Part shown: one piece after another, positions 23,823 to 33,357 of the stretch
How the letters are laid out: the number at the start of each line of letters is the position of its first letter
Numbering within the stretch: the first letter of the stretch is position 1
Assembly (NCBI RefSeq): GCF_937127095.1
Contig: NZ_CAKZLP010000085.1
Location: 62,001 to 126,000 of the forward strand
DNA length: 64,000 bases
Reading direction: 5' to 3'
From: an uncultured Amphritea sp.
Lineage (GTDB): Bacteria; Pseudomonadota; Gammaproteobacteria; Pseudomonadales; Balneatricaceae
Translations under genes and position numbers: made by a program
Notes under the pieces: model-generated
Told to the model about the DNA's origin: nothing
The model's input: only the letters and a program-made list of their open reading frames with translations
Database searches by the model: none

Positions 23823-25307
23823 ATGTCAGAACAGGAACAGATAGCCGCTCAGGCCGCTGTAGAGTTAACCAGTGACGGCTCGTTGCTTGATCAGATCATG
23901 CAACAGACCAATATGAAAACCGGCGACGAAGCCTATGATGTCGCATCAAAAGGTGTCCAGGCCTTTATTGCAGAGATTCTGAAGACCGGAGAAAAAAGCG
24001 AACGGATTCGTAAGCAACTGGTCGATGAGATGATTGCATCTATCGATGAGAAACTGAGCTTGCAGGTGGATCAAATAATCCATAATGACTCTTTTCAGAA
24101 GCTTGAGTCCGCCTGGCGTGGTCTTAAGTTCGTTGTAGATCGCACAGAGTTCCGCGAAAACAACCAGATTCAGCTGTTAAATGTTTCTAAAGATGATCTG
24201 ATAATGGATTTTGAAGATGCGTCAGATATTACCGAAACAGGTCTGTATAAGAAGGTGTATACAGCAGAGTTTGGTCAGCACGGCGGTCAACCGGTTAGTG
24301 CGATGATTGCCAACTATGAGTTCGATCACAGTGCGCCCGATATCAGCTTACTGCAGAACGTTGCCAGTGTTGCCACTATGTCTCATGCGCCTTTCATTGC
24401 GGCGGCTGCGCCAGAGTTTTTTGGCGTGGATGATATCCAGAAACTGCCAAACCTGAACGATATCGCATCCATTTTCGAAGGGCCTCAATACGCTAAATGG
24501 CGCTCTTTCCGTGAAACCGAAGATGCCCGTAGTATTGGCCTGACCATGCCTCGCTTCCTGCTGCGTCTACCCTATGATGAGCGTGATAATCCGGTAAAAG
24601 CGTTTAAATATAATGAAAGTATCTCTGGCGATCATAAAAACTATCTCTGGGGCAATACATCGTTTTCATTTGCCACCCGCTTAACCGAGAGCTTCTCTAA
24701 ATATCGCTGGTGTCCAAATATTATCGGACCTCAAAGCGGTGGTGCGGTAGATGACCTGCCGTTACATCACTACGAAGCGATGGGGCAGATTGAAACTAAG
24801 ATTCCGACAGAGGTGCTGGTATCAGACCGTCGGGAGTTTGAACTTGCGGAAGCGGGCTTTATTCCGTTGACCTTCCGTAAAGGCAGCGATAACGCAGCAT
24901 TCTTCTCTGCTAACTCAGTCCAGAAGCCTAAATTCTTTGGCGTGAGCAAAGAGGGTAAACAGGCTGAAATGAACTATAAGCTGAGCACGCAGCTGCCTTA
25001 TATGTTTATCGTAAACCGCCTGGCGCATTACATTAAAGTTCTGCAGCGTGAAAATATCGGTAGCTGGAAAGAGCGCAACGATCTGGAAGAGGAACTGAAT
25101 GTCTGGATCCGTCAGTTTGTTGCCAATCAGGATGGAGCAAGTGCTGATGTGCGCAGTAAACGTCCCTTGCGAGAAGCCTCTATCGAAGTTTCTGACGTCG
25201 AAGGTGAACCGGGTTTCTATAAAGTGGCGTTACATGTCCGTCCACATTTCAAGTATATGGGTGCTGATTTCACCTTGTCCCTGGTGGGCAAGCTGGATAA
25301 GTCCTGA
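23823..25307 (+). CDS. tssC: T6SS sheath large subunit TssC/VipB
   Basis: The major contractile sheath subunit, 494 residues. Conserved landmarks are FQKLESAWRGLKFVVDRTEF, GEPVSAMI-like GQPVSAMIANYEFDHS, APFIAAAAPEFFGVD, AKWRSFRETEDARSIGLTMP, RFLLRLPYDERDNPVKAF, LWGNTSFSFATRLTESFSKY and the C-terminal ADFTLSLVGKLDKS, which is the usual ending. Length and motifs fit the family without gaps. It follows tssB by 50 bp. Confidence 0.97.
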   Translation: MSEQEQIAAQAAVELTSDGSLLDQIMQQTNMKTGDEAYDVASKGVQAFIAEILKTGEKSERIRKQLVDEMIASIDEKLSLQVDQIIHNDSFQKLESAWRGLKFVVDRTEFRENNQIQLLNVSKDDLIMDFEDASDITETGLYKKVYTAEFGQHGGQPVSAMIANYEFDHSAPDISLLQNVASVATMSHAPFIAAAAPEFFGVDDIQKLPNLNDIASIFEGPQYAKWRSFRETEDARSIGLTMPRFLLRLPYDERDNPVKAFKYNESISGDHKNYLWGNTSFSFATRLTESFSKYRWCPNIIGPQSGGAVDDLPLHHYEAMGQIETKIPTEVLVSDRREFELAEAGFIPLTFRKGSDNAAFFSANSVQKPKFFGVSKEGKQAEMNYKLSTQLPYMFIVNRLAHYIKVLQRENIGSWKERNDLEEELNVWIRQFVANQDGASADVRSKRPLREASIEVSDVEGEPGFYKVALHVRPHFKYMGADFTLSLVGKLDKS

Positions 25308-25329
25308 TCGATTAACGGTACTTGAGAAA

Positions 25330-25351
25330 ACCGCTCTCGTGAGAGGGCGGT
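25330..25351 (+). promoter_or_regulatory. Inverted repeat between tssC and tssE
   Basis: ACCGC-TCTC and GAGA-GG-GCGGT can form an imperfect hairpin with a two-base loop, ending 13 bp before the tssE start and lacking a T tract. It is a candidate RNA-processing or stability element that could help keep TssB/TssC levels above those of the baseplate proteins. Confidence 0.4.
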
Positions 25352-25364
25352 AAGGAATACAGGT

Positions 25365-25784
25365 ATGTTGCACTACACCCTTCTGCAGCGCGTAGCGCTG
25401 GGGGATGAGGGGGCCAAGCTGTCACTGGATGTTAATGAAGATAAGTTGCGTGAGTCGGTACAGATGCACATGCAGAATATGTTCAATGTACGCCAGGGCA
25501 GTGTGACGGCTCTTGATGACTATGGACTACCTGACTTCAATGATCTGGATATGAGTAGCGGTTATATGAAAGCCGTGACCGAGATGCGTAAAGCGATCAA
25601 GCTGGCGCTGGAAAAATATGAGCCTCGTCTTGATCGGGTCAGAGTTCGTTATCTGCAAAATGATGATAATCCACTCGACTTACGCTTCGAAATTAATGCG
25701 CATATGGCGATACCAGAAAGTCCCGTGCGGGTGAGATTTCAAACGATGATGGCGAATGACGGCCTGTGTAAGGTAGTCGGTTAA
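25365..25784 (+). CDS. tssE: T6SS baseplate wedge protein TssE (gp25-like)
   Basis: A 139-residue gp25-like baseplate subunit that nucleates the sheath. Visible features are the opening LLQRVALGDEG, the central segment HMQNMFNVRQGSVTALDDYG (the family pattern is L-x-x-L-L-N-x-R-x-G), the DLPDF-like GLPDFNDLDM and an IKLALEKYEPRLDRVRVRYL stretch equivalent to the conserved E-P-R-L motif. A TAAGGA ribosome site lies shortly before the ATG. It is followed by tssF after one base. Confidence 0.93.
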   Translation: MLHYTLLQRVALGDEGAKLSLDVNEDKLRESVQMHMQNMFNVRQGSVTALDDYGLPDFNDLDMSSGYMKAVTEMRKAIKLALEKYEPRLDRVRVRYLQNDDNPLDLRFEINAHMAIPESPVRVRFQTMMANDGLCKVVG

Positions 25785-25785
25785 C

Positions 25786-27573
25786 ATGGCGTTTAATAAG
25801 TACTACCAGGATGAACTTTCATATCTACGGGACATGGGTGCGGAGTTCTCTCGCCAGAACCCTGGATTATCCAAGTTTCTCTCAGAAGAGGGGAATGACC
25901 CGGATGTTGAGCGTCTTTTCGAAGGTGTGTCATTTCTGACCGGGCGGTTGCGGCAGAAACTGGATGATGAGCTGCCGGAAGTCACCCATGCTCTGCTGGG
26001 ATTACTCTGGCCTCACTATCTTCGCCCACTGCCATCAATGAGTGTGCTGGAGTTTAAGCCAATTGAAAATGCGCTGATTGAAGGTAAGCGGATTCCTCGG
26101 GGCGAAGCGGTACAGTCGGTTGAGGTGGAAAACACCAGCTGTCGATTTCGTAGTTGCTACGATGTGGATATCTACCCGATCGAGCTTCACCAACTGAGTT
26201 CTACGAACCAGAGTGATGGGGCCTCTCTGACGCTGGATTTTCAGCTTGAACCCGGCGCCGCTTCAGAAAACCTGGGGCTGGATAAGTTGCGCCTGTTCCT
26301 GCATGGGGACCGTGAGATGCATATTAGTCAGGGGCTTTATCTCTGGCTGTTTCGTTATCTGGATAAGCTGGAACTCTGTGTGCAGTTGCGCTCCGGTCAG
26401 CAAACGCGGATTCAACTGGGAACGAAGGCGATTACTCCGGTGGGGTTTGCGGATGATGAAGCATTGTTACCCTATACGAATCGTTCATTTAATGGTTATC
26501 GCTTGCTGCAGGAATATTTCAGTCTTCCGGAAAAGTTTCTCTTTGTTGATATCAATAACCTGGGCGAGCATCTGCAGGTGCCGATGATTGAGTCGTTCAG
26601 CCTTAAGTTTACGTTTAATCGTAAGTTCGATTCGCAGCTGCGACTTCAGAAGGGGCATATTCGGCTGTACTGCACTCCGATTATCAATCTGTTCAGTGCG
26701 GATGCAGACCCGATACGGGTTGATCATCGTCGGCAAGAATATATGGTTCGTCCCAGTCATGAGAAGCAGGAGCATATAGAGCTCTTCTCTATCGACCATG
26801 TTAGTGGAAGCTTGCGCGGCCAGAGTAAGCGCTATCATTATCCGGCCTTTGAAAGCTTTGACCATGAGATCCGCAGTGACAGCAACGATAAGCAGGTATT
26901 TTTTTCATTGAAACGTCGTTTGTCGACCTTACAGAGTGGTCTCGACAGTTTTATCAGCTTTGTGCATGTTGATAGTCGGGATACGGTTCCCCCGACGGAG
27001 ACGATCTCGCTGGAATTGACCTGTACCAACCGGAAGTTGCCTGAGGTTTTACGCGCCGGAGATATTATTTATCCAACGGCAGACTCGGTCGAGTTCGCTT
27101 CATTTCGCAATATTACCCGGGTGACAAATGCGCTGCAGCCACCATTGCGGGACGGTTTGCATTGGCAACTGATCTCCCAGATGGCGCTGCACTATCGGTC
27201 ATTATCAAGGTTGGATTCATTGCGAACGCTGCTGGCCTGTTATGATTTTCGCGCTTTTTTTGATCGTCAGGCCGAGCGTGCCAGTCAGCAGATGCTTGAA
27301 GGTATTCAGAGTATTTCCACTGAGACCCGCGACCGGATCATAAAAGGTGTGCCCGTGAGAACCCTGCAGACTAAGCTGCAGCTGAGAGAGAGTAAGTTTG
27401 GGGCGAAAGGTATTCAGGGTGAGAGCACCATGTTTTTGTTTGCCTCTGTGCTGAACGGTTTTTTTAGCCAGTACGCAAATATCAATGCTCACCATGAGCT
27501 GGAAGTCGAAGGGCTGGATAACGGAGAGATCTATCGATGGCAGATTCAGAGCGGTCAGCATTTCTTACTCTAA
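25786..27573 (+). CDS. tssF: T6SS baseplate protein TssF/VasA
   Basis: A 595-residue baseplate wedge subunit. The start MAFNKYYQDELSYLRDMGAE and then FSRQNPGLSKFLSEEGNDPD match the strongly conserved TssF N terminus, followed by DVERLFEGVSFLTGRLRQKL and DELPEVTHALLGLLWPHYLR. The C terminus carries the G-x-E-x-x-LE-V-type segment MFLFASVLNGFFSQYANINA. It is one base after tssE and overlaps tssG by 37 bp, so the two are translationally coupled. Confidence 0.95.
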   Translation: MAFNKYYQDELSYLRDMGAEFSRQNPGLSKFLSEEGNDPDVERLFEGVSFLTGRLRQKLDDELPEVTHALLGLLWPHYLRPLPSMSVLEFKPIENALIEGKRIPRGEAVQSVEVENTSCRFRSCYDVDIYPIELHQLSSTNQSDGASLTLDFQLEPGAASENLGLDKLRLFLHGDREMHISQGLYLWLFRYLDKLELCVQLRSGQQTRIQLGTKAITPVGFADDEALLPYTNRSFNGYRLLQEYFSLPEKFLFVDINNLGEHLQVPMIESFSLKFTFNRKFDSQLRLQKGHIRLYCTPIINLFSADADPIRVDHRRQEYMVRPSHEKQEHIELFSIDHVSGSLRGQSKRYHYPAFESFDHEIRSDSNDKQVFFSLKRRLSTLQSGLDSFISFVHVDSRDTVPPTETISLELTCTNRKLPEVLRAGDIIYPTADSVEFASFRNITRVTNALQPPLRDGLHWQLISQMALHYRSLSRLDSLRTLLACYDFRAFFDRQAERASQQMLEGIQSISTETRDRIIKGVPVRTLQTKLQLRESKFGAKGIQGESTMFLFASVLNGFFSQYANINAHHELEVEGLDNGEIYRWQIQSGQHFLL

Positions 27574-28808
27574 GTAATGAATTGCAGCGGACCGCCCATA
27601 GCTTTGAGTTTTTCAAAGCGGTGAATCTGCTGGAATCATTACATGAGGGAGCACGCGTTGGGTATCAGGGGCCGGTAGCGAAAGAAGCGATACGCTTTAA
27701 AGGCCATCCAAGTCTGGCATTTCCGGCGAGTGATATTCAGCATGCAGGCATTAACCGACAAGGTCAGTTGGAGCTGCAGAATAATTTTATTGGCTTGTAT
27801 GGGCCGGCATCGCCGATGCCTGCACATGTCACTGAATCGATCATTGCCGAACAGATGCAGATTGAGAATCAGGAGCTAATTGAATACTTCCTGACGTCTG
27901 AACAGCAGATCAGAGCGCTGCGGGATCATCGGTTGGATATCTCCAATATGGTGCTTCGGGCTGCTGAATATAAGCAGCAAATTCGCGCGGGAGTTCTCAG
28001 TGTCCGGTCTCTGAGTAATGATGAGCTGGAACAGTTGCGCAGTGGCGAGAGCTTACACGAGCTGTTGAGCCCGACAGAACAGATGAGTTTCAGAAACGGG
28101 CAGTTAGTCATACAGGTTTTTGAACTGCCAACATCCCGCCAGCGGGACTTTCTTGATCTGTTTAATCATCGGCTGACGGCGTTTTTATACCGTATCTGGC
28201 ATAAATACAGGCCCGCTTTGCAATATCAGCCGGGCGCCGGGGATGATTTTTCAGAGTGGCTGTTTGCTCTGATGGGCGCACCTGAAAAGGCATCCCGGGA
28301 AGAGTCCGCAATCAACTGGCCACGGTTGCTTGGGTTTTCCGGTTTGATCGCGATGCAGGGGAATTCTGCCAGCGTCCTGCGTCAAGTTGTCAGCGGTTAT
28401 TTCAATAATGTACCGGTGCAGATTATTGAACATGTTGAACGCTGGGCGTTGGTTCCGGATGAACAAAAGAATCGCTTAGGCCTGGGGCCGAGTCTGTTGG
28501 GCGAAGACATTACCCTGGGTAGCCGGGTAAAAGATTTTAATAGTAAGTTTATAGTGCAGTTAGGGCCGATGGTGCATTCACATTTTGCGCACTTTCTGCC
28601 CAGTGGGAAGCATTATGCAGCCCTGAAAGAGATGATTCTGATGCTAATGCCAGAACAACTCTGCTTTGATATTGAACTGGTTTTACAGGGCGATCAGGTG
28701 CCTGAATCACGACTGGGAAGCGAGGGTAGTTGCTATCTTGGCTGGTCTGGCTGGCTTGGGAATCCGCATTCCGATGATCGCAATGTAATACTGCATGGTA
28801 TTGGTTAA
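27537..28808 (+). CDS. tssG: T6SS baseplate protein TssG/VasB
   Basis: The partner of TssF in the wedge complex, 423 residues, somewhat longer than the usual 330-370. Conserved features are SFEFFKAVNLLESLHEGARV, IRFKGHPSLAFPASDI, FIGLYGPASPMPAHVTE, and the C-terminal LGWSGWLGNP (the common L-G-x-x-x-W-L-G motif). The insertion relative to shorter TssG proteins appears to lie in the middle, around the ELEQLRSGESLHELLSP region. The start overlaps the end of tssF. Confidence 0.93.
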   Translation: MADSERSAFLTLSNELQRTAHSFEFFKAVNLLESLHEGARVGYQGPVAKEAIRFKGHPSLAFPASDIQHAGINRQGQLELQNNFIGLYGPASPMPAHVTESIIAEQMQIENQELIEYFLTSEQQIRALRDHRLDISNMVLRAAEYKQQIRAGVLSVRSLSNDELEQLRSGESLHELLSPTEQMSFRNGQLVIQVFELPTSRQRDFLDLFNHRLTAFLYRIWHKYRPALQYQPGAGDDFSEWLFALMGAPEKASREESAINWPRLLGFSGLIAMQGNSASVLRQVVSGYFNNVPVQIIEHVERWALVPDEQKNRLGLGPSLLGEDITLGSRVKDFNSKFIVQLGPMVHSHFAHFLPSGKHYAALKEMILMLMPEQLCFDIELVLQGDQVPESRLGSEGSCYLGWSGWLGNPHSDDRNVILHGIG

Positions 28809-28853
28809 CTGGTTCAGACGTTAGAGTACTGAACTGCAACAGGGACGTTAAAG

Positions 28854-31631
28854 ATGGAAAAGATTCAGCTTAAATCATTGGTTGAGCGGCTTAACAGCAA
28901 CTGCACCCGAGCGCTTGAGGCTGCCGCAGGGCTCTGTGTTTCGCAGGCCGGGTATGAGGTTAGTGTTGACCACTATCTGATGAAGCTGCTTGAAGAGGAA
29001 AATGATCTGGCGCGGATTCTGGTGCACTACGACATCAATGTGGTTAATTTTGTCAAACGCATTCAGCACAGCATCGAACTGGATAAAAAAGGTAATCAGG
29101 GTAAGCCCGTCTTTTCTCAGACATTAGTGGGGCTGCTGGAAGATGCCTGGTTGATTGCCTCTCTGGAACTGGCTGCCCCTGAAGTTCGTAGCGGACATCT
29201 GGTTATGGCGATACTGGCCAATCAGCGGCGTCATGGAATGGCCAGCTATGTTGATGATCTCAATGCAGTTCCCTACGATGATCTTAAAACACACTATCAG
29301 GCAGTGACGGAAGGCTCTTGTGAGGTTCGTCATGCCTCGAAAGGTGCTGTTGCCAGTGCGGTTGCTGACGCTGATCTGAGCATTCTGGAAAAATACTGTA
29401 CCAATATTACCGCTAAAGCCCGGTCTGGCGACATCGACCCGGTTTTCTGCCGCGATGTTGAAATTCGCCAGATGATCGACATTTTGGGACGGCGGCGCAA
29501 GAACAACCCGATCTGTGTCGGTGATGCCGGTGTAGGTAAAAGCGCAGTGGTTGAAGGCTTAGCGCTGAAAATTGCTCAGGGCGATGTCCCTGATGTACTG
29601 ATGGGCGTTGAACTTTATGGCCTGGATCTTGGTTTGTTACAAGCTGGCGCCAGCGTTAAAGGTGAGTTTGAAAATCGTCTCAATGGTGTGATTAATGCGA
29701 TTAAATCATCGCCTAAACCGATCATTCTGTTTATCGATGAAGCGCATACCCTGATTGGTGCTGGCGGTGCCGCCGGCAGTGGCGATGCGGCAAACCTTCT
29801 GAAGCCTGCGCTGGCCAGAGGGGAACTACGCACCGTTGCCGCGACAACCTGGTCCGAATATAAAAAGTATTTCGAGAAAGACCCGGCACTGGCACGGCGT
29901 TTCCAGCTGGTGAAGCTGGATGAGCCTACGGTTGAGCAGGCGGTCATTATTATTCGGGGTCTGCGTCAGACTTATGAATCTGCCCACGGTGTCTATGTCA
30001 GAGATGATGCGGTTGAGGCCGCTGCCAGGCTGTCGTCCCGTTATATCTCCGGCCGCCAGCTACCGGACAAAGCGGTGGATGTTCTCGATACCGCTGCTGC
30101 GCGGGTGAAGATTAGTATTACCGCCAAGCCTGATGCGATTGATGATCTCGAGCGCATGATACAAACGCTGGAACGTGAGTTGCAGGCGCTATCGCGTGAT
30201 ATATCCAGTGATGTTTTGGCAGATGAGGGGCAGTTAACTGCGTTAGAGCAGCAGATTAGTAATCATCAGGCTGAACTGGAAATACTGATGATTCAGTGGC
30301 AATCAGAACAGGAACTGGTCAACAGTATCGTGCAGTTACGTCAGTCACTTGCTCAGCATAGGGAACAGACGGGTGATGGAGAAGAGGACGGCTCTGAAGA
30401 GAAAAGTGTCGAACTGGAAGGCTCTGAACTGGACGGCTCTGAACAAGAAGGTGCTGAACAGTCACTGCGTCAGGATATCAGTGACAGAGTCGCGGCACTG
30501 AATGCCCTGCAACAGGACAATCCACTGATTCATTATGAAGTGTCGCCGGACGTAGTCGGGCGCGTTATTGCCGACTGGACGGGAATCCCGCTGGGTAAAA
30601 TGGTGCGTGATGAAGCGCAGAGTGTTCTGAGCTTCAACAACCAGTTACAGCGTAGGATAAAAGGACAGAACCACGCCATTGATGCGATTGATCAGGGTGT
30701 CCGCGCAGCAAAAGCAGGCGTCAATAATCCGGAAACGCCGATGGGGGTTTTCCTGTTTGTCGGCCCCAGCGGTGTCGGTAAAACTGAAGCCGCTATCGGG
30801 GTTGCCGACCAGCTGTTTGGCGGTGAGCGCTTCCTCACCTCAATTAACATGTCTGAATTCCAGGAGAAACATTCCGTTTCTCGCCTGATCGGATCACCAC
30901 CCGGCTATGTCGGTTATGGCGAAGGCGGATTACTAACCGAAGCGGTTCGGCAAAAACCCTACTCGGTCGTATTGCTGGATGAAGTGGAAAAAGCTGACCT
31001 GGAAGTCCTGAACCTGTTCTATCAGGTGTTCGATAAAGGGATGTTGTCTGATGGTGAAGGTCAACTGGTGAATTTCCGCAATACCATCGTTTTCCTCACC
31101 TCAAACCTGGCGACCGATATCATTACGGATATGTGTGCCGATGGTGAACGCCCCTCTAAAGAGGCCTTAATCGAAGCGATTCGTCCGGTGCTCAGCGCGC
31201 ATTTCAAACCGGCATTACTGGCACGGATGCAGATTGTTCCGTTCTACCCGATCGCCGCCGAAGTGATGGGCGATATTGTCCGTATCAAGCTGAATAAGCT
31301 GGTGCAACGTTTAGCCAGCAGTCAGAAGCTGGCACTGCACTACAGTGATCAGGTAGTTGAGACCATTGCGCTGCGCTGTACTGAAGTGGAAACCGGGGCC
31401 CGGAACATCGATCATATTCTCAATGGCACTCTGCTGCCGCAGATCGCTACTGAAGTGTTAGAACGGATGGCGGATGAAACCCGTTACACCAGCCTGTTGC
31501 TTGATATCGATGATACCGGGGGCTTCCGTCTGACATTTGGCAATGACTATGATCTCCAAATGGTTGAAATCGCCCCGCAAATGCCAACAGTTGCTGCAGC
31601 CGACGATACTGTAGTGTCCGCAGATGATTGA
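28854..31631 (+). CDS. clpV: T6SS AAA+ ATPase ClpV (TssH)
   Basis: Disassembles contracted TssB/C sheaths for reuse. The 925-residue protein has a ClpN-type N-domain (residues 1-160), a first AAA+ module with Walker A GDAGVGKS at 223-230 and IILFIDEAHTLIGAG, a coiled-coil middle domain, and a second AAA+ module with VGPSGVGKTE near 638 and SVVLLDEVEKAD. An extra acidic low-complexity stretch near residues 505-536, with a three-fold E(L/Q)(E/D)G(S/A)-type repeat, interrupts the region after the middle domain. The gene overlaps the following regulator by 8 bp. Its place in a full tss operon excludes ClpB. Confidence 0.97.
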   Translation: MEKIQLKSLVERLNSNCTRALEAAAGLCVSQAGYEVSVDHYLMKLLEEENDLARILVHYDINVVNFVKRIQHSIELDKKGNQGKPVFSQTLVGLLEDAWLIASLELAAPEVRSGHLVMAILANQRRHGMASYVDDLNAVPYDDLKTHYQAVTEGSCEVRHASKGAVASAVADADLSILEKYCTNITAKARSGDIDPVFCRDVEIRQMIDILGRRRKNNPICVGDAGVGKSAVVEGLALKIAQGDVPDVLMGVELYGLDLGLLQAGASVKGEFENRLNGVINAIKSSPKPIILFIDEAHTLIGAGGAAGSGDAANLLKPALARGELRTVAATTWSEYKKYFEKDPALARRFQLVKLDEPTVEQAVIIIRGLRQTYESAHGVYVRDDAVEAAARLSSRYISGRQLPDKAVDVLDTAAARVKISITAKPDAIDDLERMIQTLERELQALSRDISSDVLADEGQLTALEQQISNHQAELEILMIQWQSEQELVNSIVQLRQSLAQHREQTGDGEEDGSEEKSVELEGSELDGSEQEGAEQSLRQDISDRVAALNALQQDNPLIHYEVSPDVVGRVIADWTGIPLGKMVRDEAQSVLSFNNQLQRRIKGQNHAIDAIDQGVRAAKAGVNNPETPMGVFLFVGPSGVGKTEAAIGVADQLFGGERFLTSINMSEFQEKHSVSRLIGSPPGYVGYGEGGLLTEAVRQKPYSVVLLDEVEKADLEVLNLFYQVFDKGMLSDGEGQLVNFRNTIVFLTSNLATDIITDMCADGERPSKEALIEAIRPVLSAHFKPALLARMQIVPFYPIAAEVMGDIVRIKLNKLVQRLASSQKLALHYSDQVVETIALRCTEVETGARNIDHILNGTLLPQIATEVLERMADETRYTSLLLDIDDTGGFRLTFGNDYDLQMVEIAPQMPTVAAADDTVVSADD
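30411..30455 (+). repeat. 15-bp imperfect tandem repeat inside clpV
   Basis: Three in-frame copies (GAACTGGAAGGCTCT, GAACTGGACGGCTCT, GAACAAGAAGGTGCT) encode ELEGS, ELDGS and EQEGA in the acidic insertion after the middle domain of ClpV. Confidence 0.75.
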
Positions 31632-33270
31632 ACAGAGTATCGAAGATTCCCTGCTGGCGTTAGAAGAGCTGGTACAGATCAATCTCAGTATCACCCGGGA
31701 GAAAGATCTGCATCTGCTGCTGGATAAAATTCTCACGGCAGCCCGGAAACTCACTGCGGCTGAAGCCGGGTGCATATACATTCTTGATAGAACCAAGCGT
31801 TATCTGCACCCGGAAGTTATTCAGGGAGACTATCTGCAGAACAGTGTTGTGCCACTGCATAAAGTCGATCTGAGGCCGGATCGTCGGCCAAATATGGAAG
31901 CGATTACTGCATATACAGCCCTTTCAGGGCAGATTGTTAATATCAGCGATGTCTACACTTACAGCGGTTTTAATTTTGACGACCTGTACCATCGGGATCG
32001 TCTCAGCGGCATCCGCACCCGTTCGCTGATGGTCATTCCGCTGACGGACTATGAAGGTGTTAGTCTGGGGGTGATGCAGCTGTTTAATCGCCGGGTAAGC
32101 GAAAAGGGTGAAGTGGAAGCGTTTCCGACAAAACTGGAAGCCTTTGTCCGGGCCTTTGCTGTTCAGGCCGTTGTGGTGGCAGAAAATACCCGCTTACTGA
32201 CTGAAAACCGAAACCTGATAGTGCAGCTGGATGAAACCAATCAGGTGCTGCAGATCGAAAACGAAGAGTTACGTAACCGCATGAGCGGTAAGCTGATGGT
32301 CGATGAGATAATCGGTCAGTCGGCAGCGATGAAGAAAGTGTTCAGCCTGATTGAAAAGATTGCAGACTCAACGGCTACCGCGTTGATTCAGGGCGAAACC
32401 GGGACCGGTAAAGAGTTGATCGCAGCGTGTGTTCATCGTAACGGGCCTCATCGTGACGGGCCGTTTATCGCGCAAAACTGTGCTGCCTTGCCGGAAGACC
32501 TGCTTGAAAGCGAACTTTTTGGTTACCGCAAAGGCGCGTTTAGTGGTGCGACCAACCACAAAAAAGGTCTGATTGAAGCCGCAGAGGGAGGCACTCTGTT
32601 CCTGGACGAGATAGGCGATATGCCACTTAAGCTTCAGGCCAAAATATTGCGGGTGCTGCAGGAACGGGAAGTCAGACCACTGGGTTCACTGGAAAGTATT
32701 CCTGTGAATATCCGGGTGCTGGCGGCAACCCACCAGGATCTGCCAAAACTGATAGAGCAGGGTCGTTTCCGGGAGGATCTGTTTTACCGCCTCAATGTTT
32801 TTCCAATCGAACTGCCACCTTTGAGAGAACGTCGGGATGATATTCCGGCATTGGTGCACCATTTCATCTGTCAGTTTTCAAGCCAGTATGGCAAACCTAT
32901 CAGCGGCATAAAGCCTCAGGTGTTCGACCTGATCCTGAGTCTGCCACTGCCGGGAAATATCCGCGAGCTACGTAACATCGTCGAGCGGGCGGTGTTACTG
33001 GCAGACAAGGATGGCGTGATAGAACCTCAACATCTGACTGGATATGAAGCCCATGAGGTTCCGGTTACTCCGTTAGAGCAGGAACTGGATACCGGCGCCA
33101 GCCTGAAAGATATCATGGGGCGGCTGGAAGCCCGGGTAATCGCCCGTCACCTGCAACGTCATAACGGCAACCAGACCCGTACAGCCGATGCATTGGGTGT
33201 TTCCCGTCGTTCACTGGTGGAAAAGCTGGGTCGGTATAATCTGCGAGAAAATACCTGTGAACTTAGCTAA
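31624..33270 (+). CDS. vasH: Sigma-54-dependent T6SS activator, VasH-like
   Basis: A bacterial enhancer-binding protein that remodels sigma-54 RNA polymerase. The 548-residue protein has an N-terminal GAF domain (about 10-180), an AAA+ domain with Walker A GETGTGKE (about 256-263), the sigma-54 contact loop reading GAFSGA near residue 303 instead of the usual GAFTGA, Walker B GGTLFLDEIGD, and a C-terminal Fis-type HTH (NQTRTADALGVSRRSLVEKL). It overlaps clpV by 8 bp, the same neighbourhood as vasG-vasH in Vibrio cholerae and clpV2-sfa2 in Pseudomonas aeruginosa. Matches to -24/-12 promoters before vgrG, hcp and the SPOR gene are its likely targets. Confidence 0.92.
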   Translation: MIEQSIEDSLLALEELVQINLSITREKDLHLLLDKILTAARKLTAAEAGCIYILDRTKRYLHPEVIQGDYLQNSVVPLHKVDLRPDRRPNMEAITAYTALSGQIVNISDVYTYSGFNFDDLYHRDRLSGIRTRSLMVIPLTDYEGVSLGVMQLFNRRVSEKGEVEAFPTKLEAFVRAFAVQAVVVAENTRLLTENRNLIVQLDETNQVLQIENEELRNRMSGKLMVDEIIGQSAAMKKVFSLIEKIADSTATALIQGETGTGKELIAACVHRNGPHRDGPFIAQNCAALPEDLLESELFGYRKGAFSGATNHKKGLIEAAEGGTLFLDEIGDMPLKLQAKILRVLQEREVRPLGSLESIPVNIRVLAATHQDLPKLIEQGRFREDLFYRLNVFPIELPPLRERRDDIPALVHHFICQFSSQYGKPISGIKPQVFDLILSLPLPGNIRELRNIVERAVLLADKDGVIEPQHLTGYEAHEVPVTPLEQELDTGASLKDIMGRLEARVIARHLQRHNGNQTRTADALGVSRRSLVEKLGRYNLRENTCELS

Positions 33271-33286
33271 TGGCACATGGTTTGCT
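33270..33286 (+). promoter_or_regulatory. Sigma-54 promoter of the vgrG effector module
   Basis: ATGGCACATGGTTTGCT closely matches the -24/-12 consensus YTGGCACGNNNNTTGCW, with the invariant GG (33272-33273) and GC (33284-33285) separated by exactly 10 bases. It lies 72 bp before the vgrG start and just past the stop codon of the sigma-54 activator gene. Confidence 0.8.
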
Positions 33287-33357
33287 GTGAAATTGGAAAG
33301 ATATGGAAGCCCTCGTAGTGTTGATACTGCGAATCTATTTATACAAGGGATTGAGTT

